Source of the DNA: an uncultured Eubacteriales bacterium
Lineage (GTDB): Bacteria; Bacillota; Clostridia; Oscillospirales; Acutalibacteraceae
DNA: 64,000 nucleotides
NCBI GenBank assembly: GCA_934464615.1
Contig: CAKSKA010000002.1
Span: 124,001 to 188,000, forward strand
Reading direction: 5' to 3'
Shown: in pieces, positions 50,211 through 58,767 of the stretch
Layout: each line of letters starts with the position of its first letter
How positions within the stretch are numbered: position 1 is the stretch's first letter
Position numbers and translations under genes: made by a program
The notes under the pieces: generated by a model
Told to the model about the DNA's origin: nothing
Database searches by the model: none
Seen by the model: the letters and a program-made list of their open reading frames with translations, nothing else

Positions 50211-50630
50211 ATGAAAACATACACCGCACCGCAAAAAACGCTTATGCTGTGGCAAATACGCAGTGTGTTGCTGCTTATTGTAATTGCGGCGTTGACAATA
50301 TGGATATCTTTCCTTACGCTTTACTTTTTAATAGTTACGGGTGTAACCCTTGTAATTTTGGCAATAGCGGCGTATGTGTACTTACCGCTTTATATAAAAC
50401 GGTACAGCGTAAGCGTGGGACCTGCCGCCATTATAATAAGAAGCGGAGTTTTTATACGGCGTGAAAAAATTATGCCGCGGCCGCGTATGGTGTACGCACA
50501 GCAGATAACTTCGCCTTTGGCGCGGATTTTCAGGGTTTCGTCGCTGTGTCTTAATGCGGCGCGCGCTTCCACTGTAACGCTGGAACTTGACAGAAAAGAT
50601 ATTGAAGAAATATTAAAGGAGATAGGCTGA
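50211..50630 (+). CDS. Membrane PH-domain protein (YdbS-like)
   Basis: The 139-residue protein has two membrane helices (about residues 15-62) and a bacterial PH-like domain (bPH2) after 'LPLYIKRYSVSVGPAAIIIRSGVFIRREKIMPRPRMVYAQQITSPLARIF'. The same architecture is seen in B. subtilis YdbS, linked with YdbT to resistance against bacteriocins. AAAGGAGG precedes the ATG; its stop overlaps the next gene's ATG (TGATG). Confidence 0.85.
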   Translation: MKTYTAPQKTLMLWQIRSVLLLIVIAALTIWISFLTLYFLIVTGVTLVILAIAAYVYLPLYIKRYSVSVGPAAIIIRSGVFIRREKIMPRPRMVYAQQITSPLARIFRVSSLCLNAARASTVTLELDRKDIEEILKEIG

Positions 50631-52087
50631 TGTCGGATAAAATCGGCACAAGGGAATACAGGGCTCACCCTTTTATAATATTCGGATATCTTAAACCGTT
50701 TTTGTTTGTGCTGCTTATACCGCTTTTAAAGGCGCTTGTGCAGTATATTATATACGGGCAGGCAAGCGGAATACTGCTTAACGAACTGATAACGGCGGCA
50801 ATTATAATAATATACGCGGTGTTTAAACAAAGGAATTTCCGCCTTGTTGTAGGAAACGACGGCTTTATTATAAAAAGCGGACTTATTTTGTACCGTGCCG
50901 CAAAGGTGGATTTTGACAAACTTTCGACCATAGAGGTTAAAAGAAATCCGTTTGATTACCTTTTCCGCAGTGCAACGGTGCGTATTAATACCGAGGCCGG
51001 CAAACGCGGCAAAGCGGATTTTGAATTTAAGGTAAGCAAAAATGTTACGGATGATATACTGTACGCCGCGGGAAAAAGCGAAAACACGGTTAATGTGCGG
51101 TTTTCGCCCTTGAAAATTGCCGTTATGGCGGCGGCTACGTCTTCCTCGGTTACGGGTATGTTTATAGCCGTACCTATAATCAACCAAAGCGGTAAGTTGT
51201 TAGGTCTTGCCCTACAGGACGTGCTGCTGCGGCGGATTAATGATGTAAGCGAGCATTTTGCAAGATATGTGCCGCCGGTTGTAAATACCGTTACAATTGT
51301 TTTTTTGGCATTTTACGCGGCGTCGTTTTTGTATTCGCTGTTGGCAAATATTAATTTTAAAATAGGTGTCGGGGAGGACAGGGTGGACGTTTCTTCCGGA
51401 CTTTTTGCACGGCATTGGATATCCTTTAAAAAAAGCGCCGTTAACAGCGCGATTATAGAGCAAACGCCCCTTATGCGTATGCTTGACCGCTGTATTGTAC
51501 AGGTGGAAATAGGCGGTTACGGTTCCGACAAAGGCGACAGAGCCGTGGTAATTCCGTCTGTCGGCAGACAGGCTGCAAAAGCGGAACTTGCGGGCGTTTT
51601 AAAAAACGTTAAAAAAGCAAAAGGGGAAAAACATTCCGCACATAAAAAATCACTTTTTATTTATATGTTAATTCCTTTTTATTGGGTGCTGGGCATTGTT
51701 GCCGCCTGTGTGGTTTTGGTGCTTTTGTTCCCTGCGTTTAAAGATTTAACGGTGTTTTTTACCATTATTTCCATGGGAATTATGGCATATTATTTTTACC
51801 TTGCAAAATACAATTATTTTTACGGCGAAATAAGTTTTGCGGAAGTTGTGTATGCGCGCCATTCCAAATGGGCGAATATACGCGAAATTTACTGCGAGGC
51901 GCAGAAACTCGGCATAATAACGCTGACTCGCTTTCCCGGTGACAAACCGCGCGGCACATGCAATGTAAAAATAATCATACGCTCCGAAGCGGCGGATTCG
52001 CTTACCGTAAAGCATGTTGATTATGATTCGGTTTTATCGCAGATATGCGGCGTTTACGGTATTGAAAAAGCAGTATTTGACCGCTGA
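50630..52087 (+). CDS. Membrane PH-domain protein (YdbT-like)
   Basis: The 485-residue partner has about six membrane helices in pairs and two or three bPH2 domains, each starting with the 'GDDGFIIKSGLILYRAAKVDFDKLSTIEVKRNPFDYLF'-type pattern (about 80-130, 260-320, 400-470). It is translationally coupled to the YdbS-like gene. The pair probably forms a membrane complex; a role in tolerance to membrane-active peptides is by analogy only. Confidence 0.85.
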   Translation: MSDKIGTREYRAHPFIIFGYLKPFLFVLLIPLLKALVQYIIYGQASGILLNELITAAIIIIYAVFKQRNFRLVVGNDGFIIKSGLILYRAAKVDFDKLSTIEVKRNPFDYLFRSATVRINTEAGKRGKADFEFKVSKNVTDDILYAAGKSENTVNVRFSPLKIAVMAAATSSSVTGMFIAVPIINQSGKLLGLALQDVLLRRINDVSEHFARYVPPVVNTVTIVFLAFYAASFLYSLLANINFKIGVGEDRVDVSSGLFARHWISFKKSAVNSAIIEQTPLMRMLDRCIVQVEIGGYGSDKGDRAVVIPSVGRQAAKAELAGVLKNVKKAKGEKHSAHKKSLFIYMLIPFYWVLGIVAACVVLVLLFPAFKDLTVFFTIISMGIMAYYFYLAKYNYFYGEISFAEVVYARHSKWANIREIYCEAQKLGIITLTRFPGDKPRGTCNVKIIIRSEAADSLTVKHVDYDSVLSQICGVYGIEKAVFDR

Positions 52088-52091
52088 GGCG

Positions 52092-52109
52092 TTGTATACC
52101 TGTATACAA
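52092..52109. promoter_or_regulatory. TTGTATAC/GTATACAA dyad upstream of spoVAE
   Basis: A perfect 8-bp inverted repeat with a 2-bp centre, 4 bp after the YdbT-like stop. It resembles operators of GntR-type regulators, but the regulator is unknown. Confidence 0.4.
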
Positions 52110-52187
52110 AAAATGTGTAAAAAATCGGCATAAAATGCAAAAAAGCACAAATAATACCCTTGTAAATAATTTAACGGGGTGTTGTTT

Positions 52188-52556
52188 GTGCAGATTTTTT
52201 TACACTGCGTTTATGCCTTTTTGGTGGGCGGCGCGCTTTGCCTTATAGGACAGGTATTAATTGATTATACAAAACTTACTCCTGCGAGGATACTGGTTTC
52301 CTACGTTGTGGCAGGCGTGTTTTTAACCGCTGTGGGAGTCTACGGTCCGTTGGTGGATTTTGCCGGTGCGGGTGCTACGGTTCCGCTTACGGGATTCGGC
52401 TACAGTCTTGCAAAAGGCGTAGAGGAAGCGGTTGAAAAATACGGTATTTTCGGCGCGTTTTGCGGCGGACTTACCGCAACGGCGGCAGGAATAACGGTGG
52501 CAATGTTTTCGGGATTGCTTATGAGCCTGATTTTCCGTTCCGGAGATAAAAGTTAG
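52188..52556 (+). CDS. spoVAE: Stage V sporulation protein AE
   Basis: SpoVAE is an inner-membrane part of the channel that moves dipicolinic acid into the forespore. The 122-residue product has three or four hydrophobic segments and the family sequence 'VYAFLVGGALCLIGQVLIDYTKLTPARILV'. The GTG at 52188 with GGGG upstream is preferred over in-frame GTG 52179. spoVAC and spoVAD, usual neighbours, are absent from the window, so this copy is isolated. Confidence 0.88.
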   Translation: MQIFLHCVYAFLVGGALCLIGQVLIDYTKLTPARILVSYVVAGVFLTAVGVYGPLVDFAGAGATVPLTGFGYSLAKGVEEAVEKYGIFGAFCGGLTATAAGITVAMFSGLLMSLIFRSGDKS

Positions 52557-52561
52557 TTGTA

Positions 52562-52590
52562 AGAGTCGCTTTTCGGCGGCTCTTTTTTTG
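52562..52590 (+). terminator. spoVAE terminator
   Basis: A stem of AGAGTCGC with GGCGGCTCT (one G-U) followed by TTTTTTT. Confidence 0.75.
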
Positions 52591-52619
52591 TTGTAATGGG
52601 GTTGCAATTATGGTATAAT
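52591..52619 (+). promoter_or_regulatory. parA promoter
   Basis: TTGTAA (52591-52596), 17 bp, TATAAT (52614-52619), about 60 bp before parA. Confidence 0.65.
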
Positions 52620-52679
52620 GTTTTATGTAAATTGCAGACAAATATGCAAATATGTGTTTTATAAAAAGGACGGGGAAAT

Positions 52680-53450
52680 ATGGGCAAAGTAGTTGCCATA
52701 GTAAATCAAAAAGGCGGTGTAGGCAAAACCACAACCGCGGTAAATCTTACGGCGGCAATAGGTATTGCCGGTAAAAAGGTGCTTATAATAGACGCCGATC
52801 CGCAGGGCAACACCACAAGCGGCTTCGGTATAGACAAGCGTGATGTTGCGCTGTCCGCGTACGACCTGCTTTTAGGCACCGCCGGAGCACAACAGGCAAA
52901 GATGACAACAACATTTAAAAATGTGGATATTGTACCTGCAAATATGGATTTGGCGGGTGCCGAGGTTGAACTTATAAACATTGAAAACCGCCACGCACAG
53001 CTTAAAAAAGCCCTTGCGTTATGTCGGGATAATTACGATTACATATTTATTGACTGTCCGCCGTCCTTAGGACTTATTACCGTAAACGCACTGACCGCAA
53101 GCGACAGTTTGCTTGTACCCGTGCAGTGCGAATACTATGCAATGGAAGGTCTTTCGCAGTTAATGTCAAGCGTAAGGCAGATAAAAAGGCTTTACAATTT
53201 TACGCTGGAGCTTGAGGGCGTGCTGCTTACAATGTATGACGGCAGGCTTAACCTTACAAATCAGGTCGTGGCGGAACTTAAAAAGTTTTTTGCGGACAAG
53301 TTGTATAAAACCACCATTCCGCGCGCGGTAAGGCTTTCGGAAGCGCCGAGTTACGGCGAGCCGATACAGTATTACGACAGGCGTTCCAAAGGGGCGCGTG
53401 CGTACGACGACCTTGCGAAAGAATTTTTAAAAAATAACAAGAGGAGATAA
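52680..53450 (+). CDS. parA: Chromosome partitioning ATPase ParA/Soj
   Basis: The 256-residue deviant-Walker ATPase binds DNA and drives origin segregation with ParB; in Firmicutes it also controls DnaA. Signature 'VNQKGGVGKTTTAVNLTAAI' (Walker A with the ParA-specific Lys), 'IDADPQGNTTSGFG' (Walker A') and 'YIFIDCPPSLGLITVNAL' (Walker B). It is followed 6 bp later by parB. Confidence 0.97.
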   Translation: MGKVVAIVNQKGGVGKTTTAVNLTAAIGIAGKKVLIIDADPQGNTTSGFGIDKRDVALSAYDLLLGTAGAQQAKMTTTFKNVDIVPANMDLAGAEVELINIENRHAQLKKALALCRDNYDYIFIDCPPSLGLITVNALTASDSLLVPVQCEYYAMEGLSQLMSSVRQIKRLYNFTLELEGVLLTMYDGRLNLTNQVVAELKKFFADKLYKTTIPRAVRLSEAPSYGEPIQYYDRRSKGARAYDDLAKEFLKNNKRR

Positions 53451-53456
53451 TCTGCA

Positions 53457-54296
53457 ATGAAAAAAGGCGGACTCGGAAAAGGAATAGACGCAATTTTTAA
53501 CGAAAATACAACAGATAACGACAAATTAATAACCGTAAAACTTACGGATATTGAGCCGAACCGCGACCAGCCGAGGAAATCTTTTGACGAGGCGGCTATA
53601 AACGAACTTGCCGACAGCATTAAGGAACACGGGCTGCTGCAGCCTATAATCGTAAAGGCGCAGCTCGGCGGTACATACCGCATTATTGCCGGAGAGCGCA
53701 GATGGCGCGCTTGCAGACAGGCAGGACTTGAGAGCGTACCGGTTATTGTAAAAGAGTTTTCCGAACAGCAGGTTATGGAAGTTGCGCTTATTGAGAATTT
53801 GCAGCGTCAGGATTTAAATGCCGTGGAAGAAGCGCTGGGATACAAAACGCTTATGGACACTTACGGTATGACGCAGGAGCAAGTGGCAGGCAGAGTGGGA
53901 AAATCGCGTCCGGCGGTGGCAAACGCTTTGCGGCTTTTGCTGCTTGAAAAAGACCAGCTTGACGCGCTTAAAGACGGAAAAATTACCGCAGGACACGCAA
54001 GGGCGCTGCTTTCCGCACCCGATGCACAGACAAAAAGCGAAATGTTTGCGGCGGCTCTGGGTGGGGCAAGCGTAAGAGAACTTGAAAAAATGACAAAACA
54101 GAAAAAGTCACAAACAAAGGCAAAAAAGACCGACGGTAAAAGGAGTTTTTATACCGAGGTTGAAATTGCCCTTACCGAAGCGCTGCACCGAAAAGTAAAG
54201 GTAAGCGCAACCGGAAACGACAGCGGAAATATAAGCATTGAGTTTTACGGCGACGAAGAACTGAGCGATATTGCGGAAAAACTGGGCAAACAGTAA
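53457..54296 (+). CDS. parB: Chromosome partitioning protein ParB/Spo0J
   Basis: The 279-residue CTP-dependent clamp loads at parS and spreads. It has the ParA-interacting start 'KKGGLGKGIDAIFNEN', a CTP-binding ParB/sulfiredoxin domain with 'GTYRIIAGERRWRACRQAGLESVP' and 'EVALIENLQRQDLNAVEEALGY', and a helix-turn-helix 'TQEQVAGRVGKSRPAVANALRLL' (about residues 137-160). Candidate parS sites are at 47091 and 48108. Confidence 0.97.
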   Translation: MKKGGLGKGIDAIFNENTTDNDKLITVKLTDIEPNRDQPRKSFDEAAINELADSIKEHGLLQPIIVKAQLGGTYRIIAGERRWRACRQAGLESVPVIVKEFSEQQVMEVALIENLQRQDLNAVEEALGYKTLMDTYGMTQEQVAGRVGKSRPAVANALRLLLLEKDQLDALKDGKITAGHARALLSAPDAQTKSEMFAAALGGASVRELEKMTKQKKSQTKAKKTDGKRSFYTEVEIALTEALHRKVKVSATGNDSGNISIEFYGDEELSDIAEKLGKQ

Positions 54297-54315
54297 ATAT
54301 ACACAGGATAAATAA

Positions 54316-54352
54316 AACACCGGTCATCCTTTTGGATGACCGGTGTTTTTTG
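54316..54352. terminator. parAB terminator
   Basis: Perfect 14-bp arms (54316-54329, 54334-54347), 4-nt loop and T tail; suits convergent genes. Confidence 0.85.
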
Positions 54353-54414
54353 TTTGTTTTAAATTTCAGTTGGATACTGCCGAGGTTTCGTCTACCGTTT
54401 TTTAAGCGGCGGTT

Positions 54415-55167
54415 TTACTTAACCAGAGCACCGCGTAAATGCGCGTTTGTTTTAAGGCAATGCAAAAATGCCGTAACATTAATTTTCATATGCAGCTGTT
54501 CCGCGTCGGACATCTGCTGCATTGCGGCGTCAAGCGCGGCGTCATCGCCGTATACGGCGGCGGCAATTAAGGCAACGACCATATCGGTTGTGGTTTTATC
54601 GCCGTTTACATACATATCGCCGAACATATCAAACAACTTTTTAAGCTGCTTTTTATTGCCCGCCAGCAGCATTTTTTTAACTTCCGGCACAAATTTTGCC
54701 GCAAAAAAGTCGACATACATAAACTTGCCGTAACGTGCTACGTCCTGCTTGTAGTCGTCCTTGTATTCGGGGAATACGGCAAGCAGTTTTTGCGTAAGGG
54801 TAAGTATATTTACTTCCTCGCCCTTTTCGGCTTTCGGCAGTGCAACGTCGGACGCTTTGCCGTAATACGCGGCAGGTTTAAGTCCTAAATCCGCGCGAAG
54901 AGTATCGGCAAAATCGACGCCTACCGCCGCGGCATCTTTCTCGGTCTGGTCGTCGTCAAACAACCATTGCGAAGCAACCGCAAAGTCGCCCGTTTCGCCG
55001 TCGGTAACGGGGGCAATTTCAAGCAAATAGGACTTGCTTGCCTCGTCATAGCGGACCTTGACCGCCTTTGTATCGTTTTTAAAAATATCGCCGTCTTTTT
55101 GAAATTTTTGTCCGTCAAGCAATACCTGCATTTCGGCAATTACGGCGGCAGTGCATTTTTCGTTCAT
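54415..55167 (-). CDS. Conserved hypothetical protein
   Basis: A 250-residue soluble protein I cannot assign. The N-terminal half ('VQEMQVLLDGQKFQKDGDIFKND'-like hairpins, about 1-85) looks like a small beta domain, the second half is helical ('YGKFMYVDFFAAKFVPEVKKMLLAGNKKQLKKLF'). It stands alone on the minus strand between parB and rsmA. Confidence 0.65.
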   Translation of the reverse strand: MNEKCTAAVIAEMQVLLDGQKFQKDGDIFKNDTKAVKVRYDEASKSYLLEIAPVTDGETGDFAVASQWLFDDDQTEKDAAAVGVDFADTLRADLGLKPAAYYGKASDVALPKAEKGEEVNILTLTQKLLAVFPEYKDDYKQDVARYGKFMYVDFFAAKFVPEVKKMLLAGNKKQLKKLFDMFGDMYVNGDKTTTDMVVALIAAAVYGDDAALDAAMQQMSDAEQLHMKINVTAFLHCLKTNAHLRGALVK

Positions 55168-55239
55168 TTTTCGTTCACTCCGTAAACTTATTTTACAGTA
55201 TTATACTATATTTTCGCCCGTTTGTCACCTAAAATTTTG

Positions 55240-55268
55240 TTGCAACAAAAAATAATAGGGTGTATAAT
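55240..55268 (+). promoter_or_regulatory. rsmA promoter
   Basis: TTGCAA (55240-55245), 17 bp, TATAAT (55263-55268). Confidence 0.65.
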
Positions 55269-55363
55269 GTCTTTAATATTTGTATTTGGGCCTTGCAAAA
55301 AACGCAAAGCCGAAAATTCGACCGTTAAAATTGGGTTCGGATTATTATCAATAGGAGTTTTGT

Positions 55364-56227
55364 ATGAATCTTGCTGATATTTCCACGGTAAAAAAACTGC
55401 TGCAGCGCGAGGACTTTTCCTTTAAAAAGTCGCTCGGTCAAAATTTTTTGGTCGACGCTTCGGTGTGTCCCGCCATGGCTGCCGCCGCAGCCGATAAAAA
55501 CACCGGCGTTATTGAGATAGGCCCCGGCATAGGCGTTTTAACGGTGCAGTTGTGCGAAATTGCAAAACGCGTTGTTGCGATTGAATTGGACGAGCGTCTT
55601 AAAAACATACTTGCGGTAACGCTTGCGGATTGCGGAAATGTTGAGGTTGTTTTTGCCGACGCAATGAAAATCGACCTTGCCGCACTTATAAAGGAAAAAT
55701 TTGCCGACTGCAAAAAAGTCTGCGTTTGTGCGAATTTACCTTATTACATAACCTCGCCCGTGATTATGCATTTGCTTGAGAGCCGCCTGCCGCTTGACAA
55801 CATAACCGTAATGGTGCAGGACGAAGCGGCGGACCGCATTTGCGCGACGGTAGGCAGACGCGAGGCAGGAGCCGTTACCGCAGCGGTGGATTATTTTGCA
55901 CAGGCACAAAAACTGTTTACGGTGGGTGCGGAGTGCTTTGTGCCGCCGCCGAAGGTAAAATCCGCCGTAATTAAACTGCGGATACGCAAAACGCCCAAAG
56001 TTACACCGTTAAACGAGGAATTCTTTTTTAAATTTGTAAGGGCGTGCTTTGCACAGCGCAGGAAAACACTGCTTAACACTGTGTCAAACACACTGCATAT
56101 AGAAAAAAGCGTTTTGAGAAAGGCGCTTGCCGAAGCATCCCTGCCCGAAAACACGCGGGGAGAAACGCTGGACATGCAAACGCTGTGCCGTTTGGCAGAC
56201 AGTGTCTACCGTGAAAAACAAGGGTGA
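55364..56227 (+). CDS. rsmA: 16S rRNA dimethyladenosine transferase
   Basis: RsmA (KsgA) dimethylates two adjacent adenines at the 3' end of 16S rRNA. The 287-residue product shows 'FKKSLGQNFLVD', the SAM motif 'VIEIGPGIGVLTVQL', the catalytic 'NLPYYITSPVIMHLL' and the C-terminal 'CFAQRRKTLLNTVSN'. It heads a three-gene operon with the deacylase and phosphatase genes, 4 bp and 1 bp spacing. Confidence 0.97.
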   Translation: MNLADISTVKKLLQREDFSFKKSLGQNFLVDASVCPAMAAAAADKNTGVIEIGPGIGVLTVQLCEIAKRVVAIELDERLKNILAVTLADCGNVEVVFADAMKIDLAALIKEKFADCKKVCVCANLPYYITSPVIMHLLESRLPLDNITVMVQDEAADRICATVGRREAGAVTAAVDYFAQAQKLFTVGAECFVPPPKVKSAVIKLRIRKTPKVTPLNEEFFFKFVRACFAQRRKTLLNTVSNTLHIEKSVLRKALAEASLPENTRGETLDMQTLCRLADSVYREKQG

Positions 56228-56231
56228 AACA

Positions 56232-56705
56232 ATGGATAAAACAAACGTAATGCGGATACTTGACAGTAAAAAAATCCCCTACACGCCCTACGAGTATTCC
56301 GCGGATTTGACCGAAGGCGTAAAAATCGCGCAGGTACTTTCTCAGCCATGCGAAAAAGTGTTTAAAACGCTTGTAACACAGGGTGCGGACGGCAGCCATT
56401 TTGTGTTTTGCATACCCGTTGCCATGACGCTTGACTTAAAAGCCGCGGCGCGTGCGGTAGGGGTAAAGTCGGTTTCCATGTTAAAGCAAAAGGATTTGTT
56501 GCCGCTGACGGGATATATACACGGCGGATGTTCGCCCGTAGGTATGAAAAAGCCGTTTCGCACCGTAATACACTTTACGGCGCAAACGCTGGACAGCTTT
56601 TTTGTGTCTGCCGGAAAGGTCGGCAGGCAGGTTTGCGTTAATCCACTGCAATTGGCACAGCTTGTGGGTGCAGATTTTGCCGATATTGCAAAAGAGGGTG
56701 AATGA
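56232..56705 (+). CDS. ybaK: Cys-tRNA(Pro)/Cys-tRNA deacylase YbaK
   Basis: The 157-residue protein belongs to the YbaK/EbsC family, which hydrolyses mischarged Cys-tRNA(Pro). Typical features are 'ILDSKKIPYTPYEYSADLTEGVKIAQVLSQPCEKVFKTLV', the catalytic Lys in the region 'DLKAAARAVGVKSVSMLKQKDLLPLTGYIHGGCSPVGMKK' and the C-terminal 'GRQVCVNPLQLAQLV'. The ATG at 56232, 4 bp after rsmA, is the correct start; the longer frame overlaps rsmA. Confidence 0.93.
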   Translation: MDKTNVMRILDSKKIPYTPYEYSADLTEGVKIAQVLSQPCEKVFKTLVTQGADGSHFVFCIPVAMTLDLKAAARAVGVKSVSMLKQKDLLPLTGYIHGGCSPVGMKKPFRTVIHFTAQTLDSFFVSAGKVGRQVCVNPLQLAQLVGADFADIAKEGE

Positions 56706-56706
56706 T

Positions 56707-57516
56707 ATGCTTGAAAAGATTTTAAATACGGTAAAACAGGCAGGAAAAATTTTTGCCGCCGATTTTGAAGTAAAACAAAAAGGCAACGAAGCGAATATGG
56801 TGACGACAAACGACGTTGCCGTGCAGAATTTTCTTTGCGGGGAACTCGGACGGATTATAGACGACCTCGGCTTTATTTGCGAGGAAAGCGATATTTCGGG
56901 CGATATTTTTTCGCATAAATTCACCGCGGTTATAGATCCCATAGACGGCACCGCAAATTATGTAAGGGGTATGCCGGAATGCGGTATTTCCGTGGCGATT
57001 TACAAGGACGCAAAACCGTATATAGGCGTTGTTTTTATGCCGCGCATAAATAAAATTTATTACGCGCAGGCAGGGTGCGGCGCTTATATGAACGGGGAAC
57101 GCATACACGTATCGGACAAAAATATGCAAAATTCGATATATTTTACCGCTTTCAGTTCTTATTACAAAGAGTATGCGGCGCCGTGTTTTGATATAGCACG
57201 GGAACTTTTTTGTCAGATAAACGATATACGCAGGCTCGGCTCTGCCGCAGGGGAGTTGTGCTATATAGCCGAAGGTGTGGGAGAAATGCTGTTTGAGGCG
57301 CATCTTGAACCGTGGGATTTTGCCGCCGGTGCGCTTATATTAAAGGAAGCGGGCGGATATTGCTGCGAAATAAATTTTGAAAAGCGGAAAAACAATTACA
57401 CACAGCCGTTTTTCGCGGCGTCGGACAAAAATACTTTTTTAAAGTTAAAGGCGGCGGTGGAAAAATATTTTACGGCGGAGTATTACAACAGGCAAACGGG
57501 CGAATATTTAAAATAA
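56707..57516 (+). CDS. Inositol monophosphatase family protein
   Basis: The 269-residue Mg2+/Li+-sensitive phosphatase (SuhB/IMPase fold) has the metal site 'FICEESD' (Glu), 'VIDPIDGTANYVRGMPECGISVAI' (Asp, Asp) and 'EPWDFAAGALILKEAGG' (catalytic Asp). The substrate could be inositol phosphate, PAP or a sugar phosphate. The ATG at 56707 is 1 bp after ybaK. It ends the rsmA operon. Confidence 0.92.
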   Translation: MLEKILNTVKQAGKIFAADFEVKQKGNEANMVTTNDVAVQNFLCGELGRIIDDLGFICEESDISGDIFSHKFTAVIDPIDGTANYVRGMPECGISVAIYKDAKPYIGVVFMPRINKIYYAQAGCGAYMNGERIHVSDKNMQNSIYFTAFSSYYKEYAAPCFDIARELFCQINDIRRLGSAAGELCYIAEGVGEMLFEAHLEPWDFAAGALILKEAGGYCCEINFEKRKNNYTQPFFAASDKNTFLKLKAAVEKYFTAEYYNRQTGEYLK

Positions 57517-57546
57517 AAATCACGGCTGCGTCAGCGGCCGTGATTT
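57517..57546. terminator. Bidirectional terminator
   Basis: Arms ATCACGGC/GCCGTGAT (57519-57526, 57537-57544) with A/T flanks; convergent genes. Confidence 0.7.
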
Positions 57547-57589
57547 ATGCTTTGGCGTGTTATGCCGCCGTTTTGCGGGCAGGGCATAT

Positions 57590-58459
57590 TTACTTTGAAG
57601 GATGGAACACATCCGCCACTTCGCTTACGGATATGTACGCATCGGGATCGTTTTGTGCAACAATGGATTTAAGGCGGCCTATCTGGAAACGGTTTATTAC
57701 CATATAAAGCACGGTTTTTTCTTTACCGGAATAAAATCCCGTGGCGCGTGTTGCGGTTATGCCGCACTCAAACGCATCGCAAAGGGCGCGCCCTACTTCC
57801 TCGGGTTTCTCGGTTACTATTGTGGCGGCTTTGTTGCGGTCAAGTCCCTCCACCATAAAGTCCACCGCCTTTATAGCGGCGGCATACGCCACAATGGAAT
57901 ACAGCGGCAGTATCCAGCTTTTAATTACAAAACCGCAAACTATGTATAAAATTACGTTATAACCCATAACAAACGTGCCGACCGATATGCCCATGCGTTT
58001 TGCAAATATTACCGACAGCACTTCAATGCCGTCCATTGCACCGCCGAAACGTATTGCAAGGCCGCTGCCGACGCCGGAAATCAATCCGCCGAACAGCGCG
58101 CACAAAAGCAGATCCTGCTTTGCAAGGGGAGATGCCGTAGCAACGTCAATCGGCAGAACATCGGTTATTAAAAATGCCGAAAGCGAGTACACCGTTACGG
58201 TAAAAATGGCATATACGGTGAAAACCCTGCCCTGTTTTTTAAGTCCGTACAAAAACAGGGGAATGTTGAGCACCAAAAGGAACAGCGACAGCGAAAAAGC
58301 AGGCGGTGTTATTTGGGAAAGCAGTATTGCGGTGCCTGATATGCCGCTGTCATAAAGATTTACGGGGGCGATAAAAACGGTTACGCCGAACGCGTTTATT
58401 ACACCCGCCAAAAAAAGCATTGCAAAGTTTTTAAATTTAAAGCGTGCCGAGTCCTTCAT
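57590..58459 (-). CDS. YitT family membrane protein (DUF161/DUF2179)
   Basis: The 289-residue protein has five or six hydrophobic segments, including 'FAMLFLAGVINAFGVTVFIAPVNLYDSGISGTAILLSQ', and a C-terminal DUF2179 domain from about residue 212 ('DRNKAATIVTEKPEEVGRALCDAFECGITATRATGFYSGKEKTVLYMVINR'). The family may be a small-molecule transporter; its substrate is unknown. Monocistronic. Confidence 0.9.
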   Translation of the reverse strand: MKDSARFKFKNFAMLFLAGVINAFGVTVFIAPVNLYDSGISGTAILLSQITPPAFSLSLFLLVLNIPLFLYGLKKQGRVFTVYAIFTVTVYSLSAFLITDVLPIDVATASPLAKQDLLLCALFGGLISGVGSGLAIRFGGAMDGIEVLSVIFAKRMGISVGTFVMGYNVILYIVCGFVIKSWILPLYSIVAYAAAIKAVDFMVEGLDRNKAATIVTEKPEEVGRALCDAFECGITATRATGFYSGKEKTVLYMVINRFQIGRLKSIVAQNDPDAYISVSEVADVFHPSK

Positions 58460-58767
58460 TATTATCGCCTGCCCTAATGTTATTTACAAACAGTCTAACA
58501 TAAAACACCTTTAAATGTAAAGGGTAAATAATTTTTGCGTGATTTTACGGCGGCCGTCGTGGGTGTATGCTCTCGGCACAGTTGACTTTTACGCGGTTTT
58601 GTGGTATTGTATTTACAATAAATGTAAGTAACTGATTTGCCGTGTCGGGTTTTTGGCAGCGGCTTTTTATAATTTTGCAGTTAAAAACGGGCTTTGCGGC
58701 GGCGTCAGCGCCGTAAAACAAATATTTGCTTCTTTTTCGGGGAAAACAAGAACTATGGGAGAAGTAT
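58460..58767. other. 308-bp gene-free region with flippase promoter
   Basis: The gap holds TTGACT (58582-58587), 17 bp, TATTGT (58605-58610), giving a leader of about 150 nt with a CGGCG-tcag-CGCCG hairpin. No ORF or known riboswitch recognised. Confidence 0.5.
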
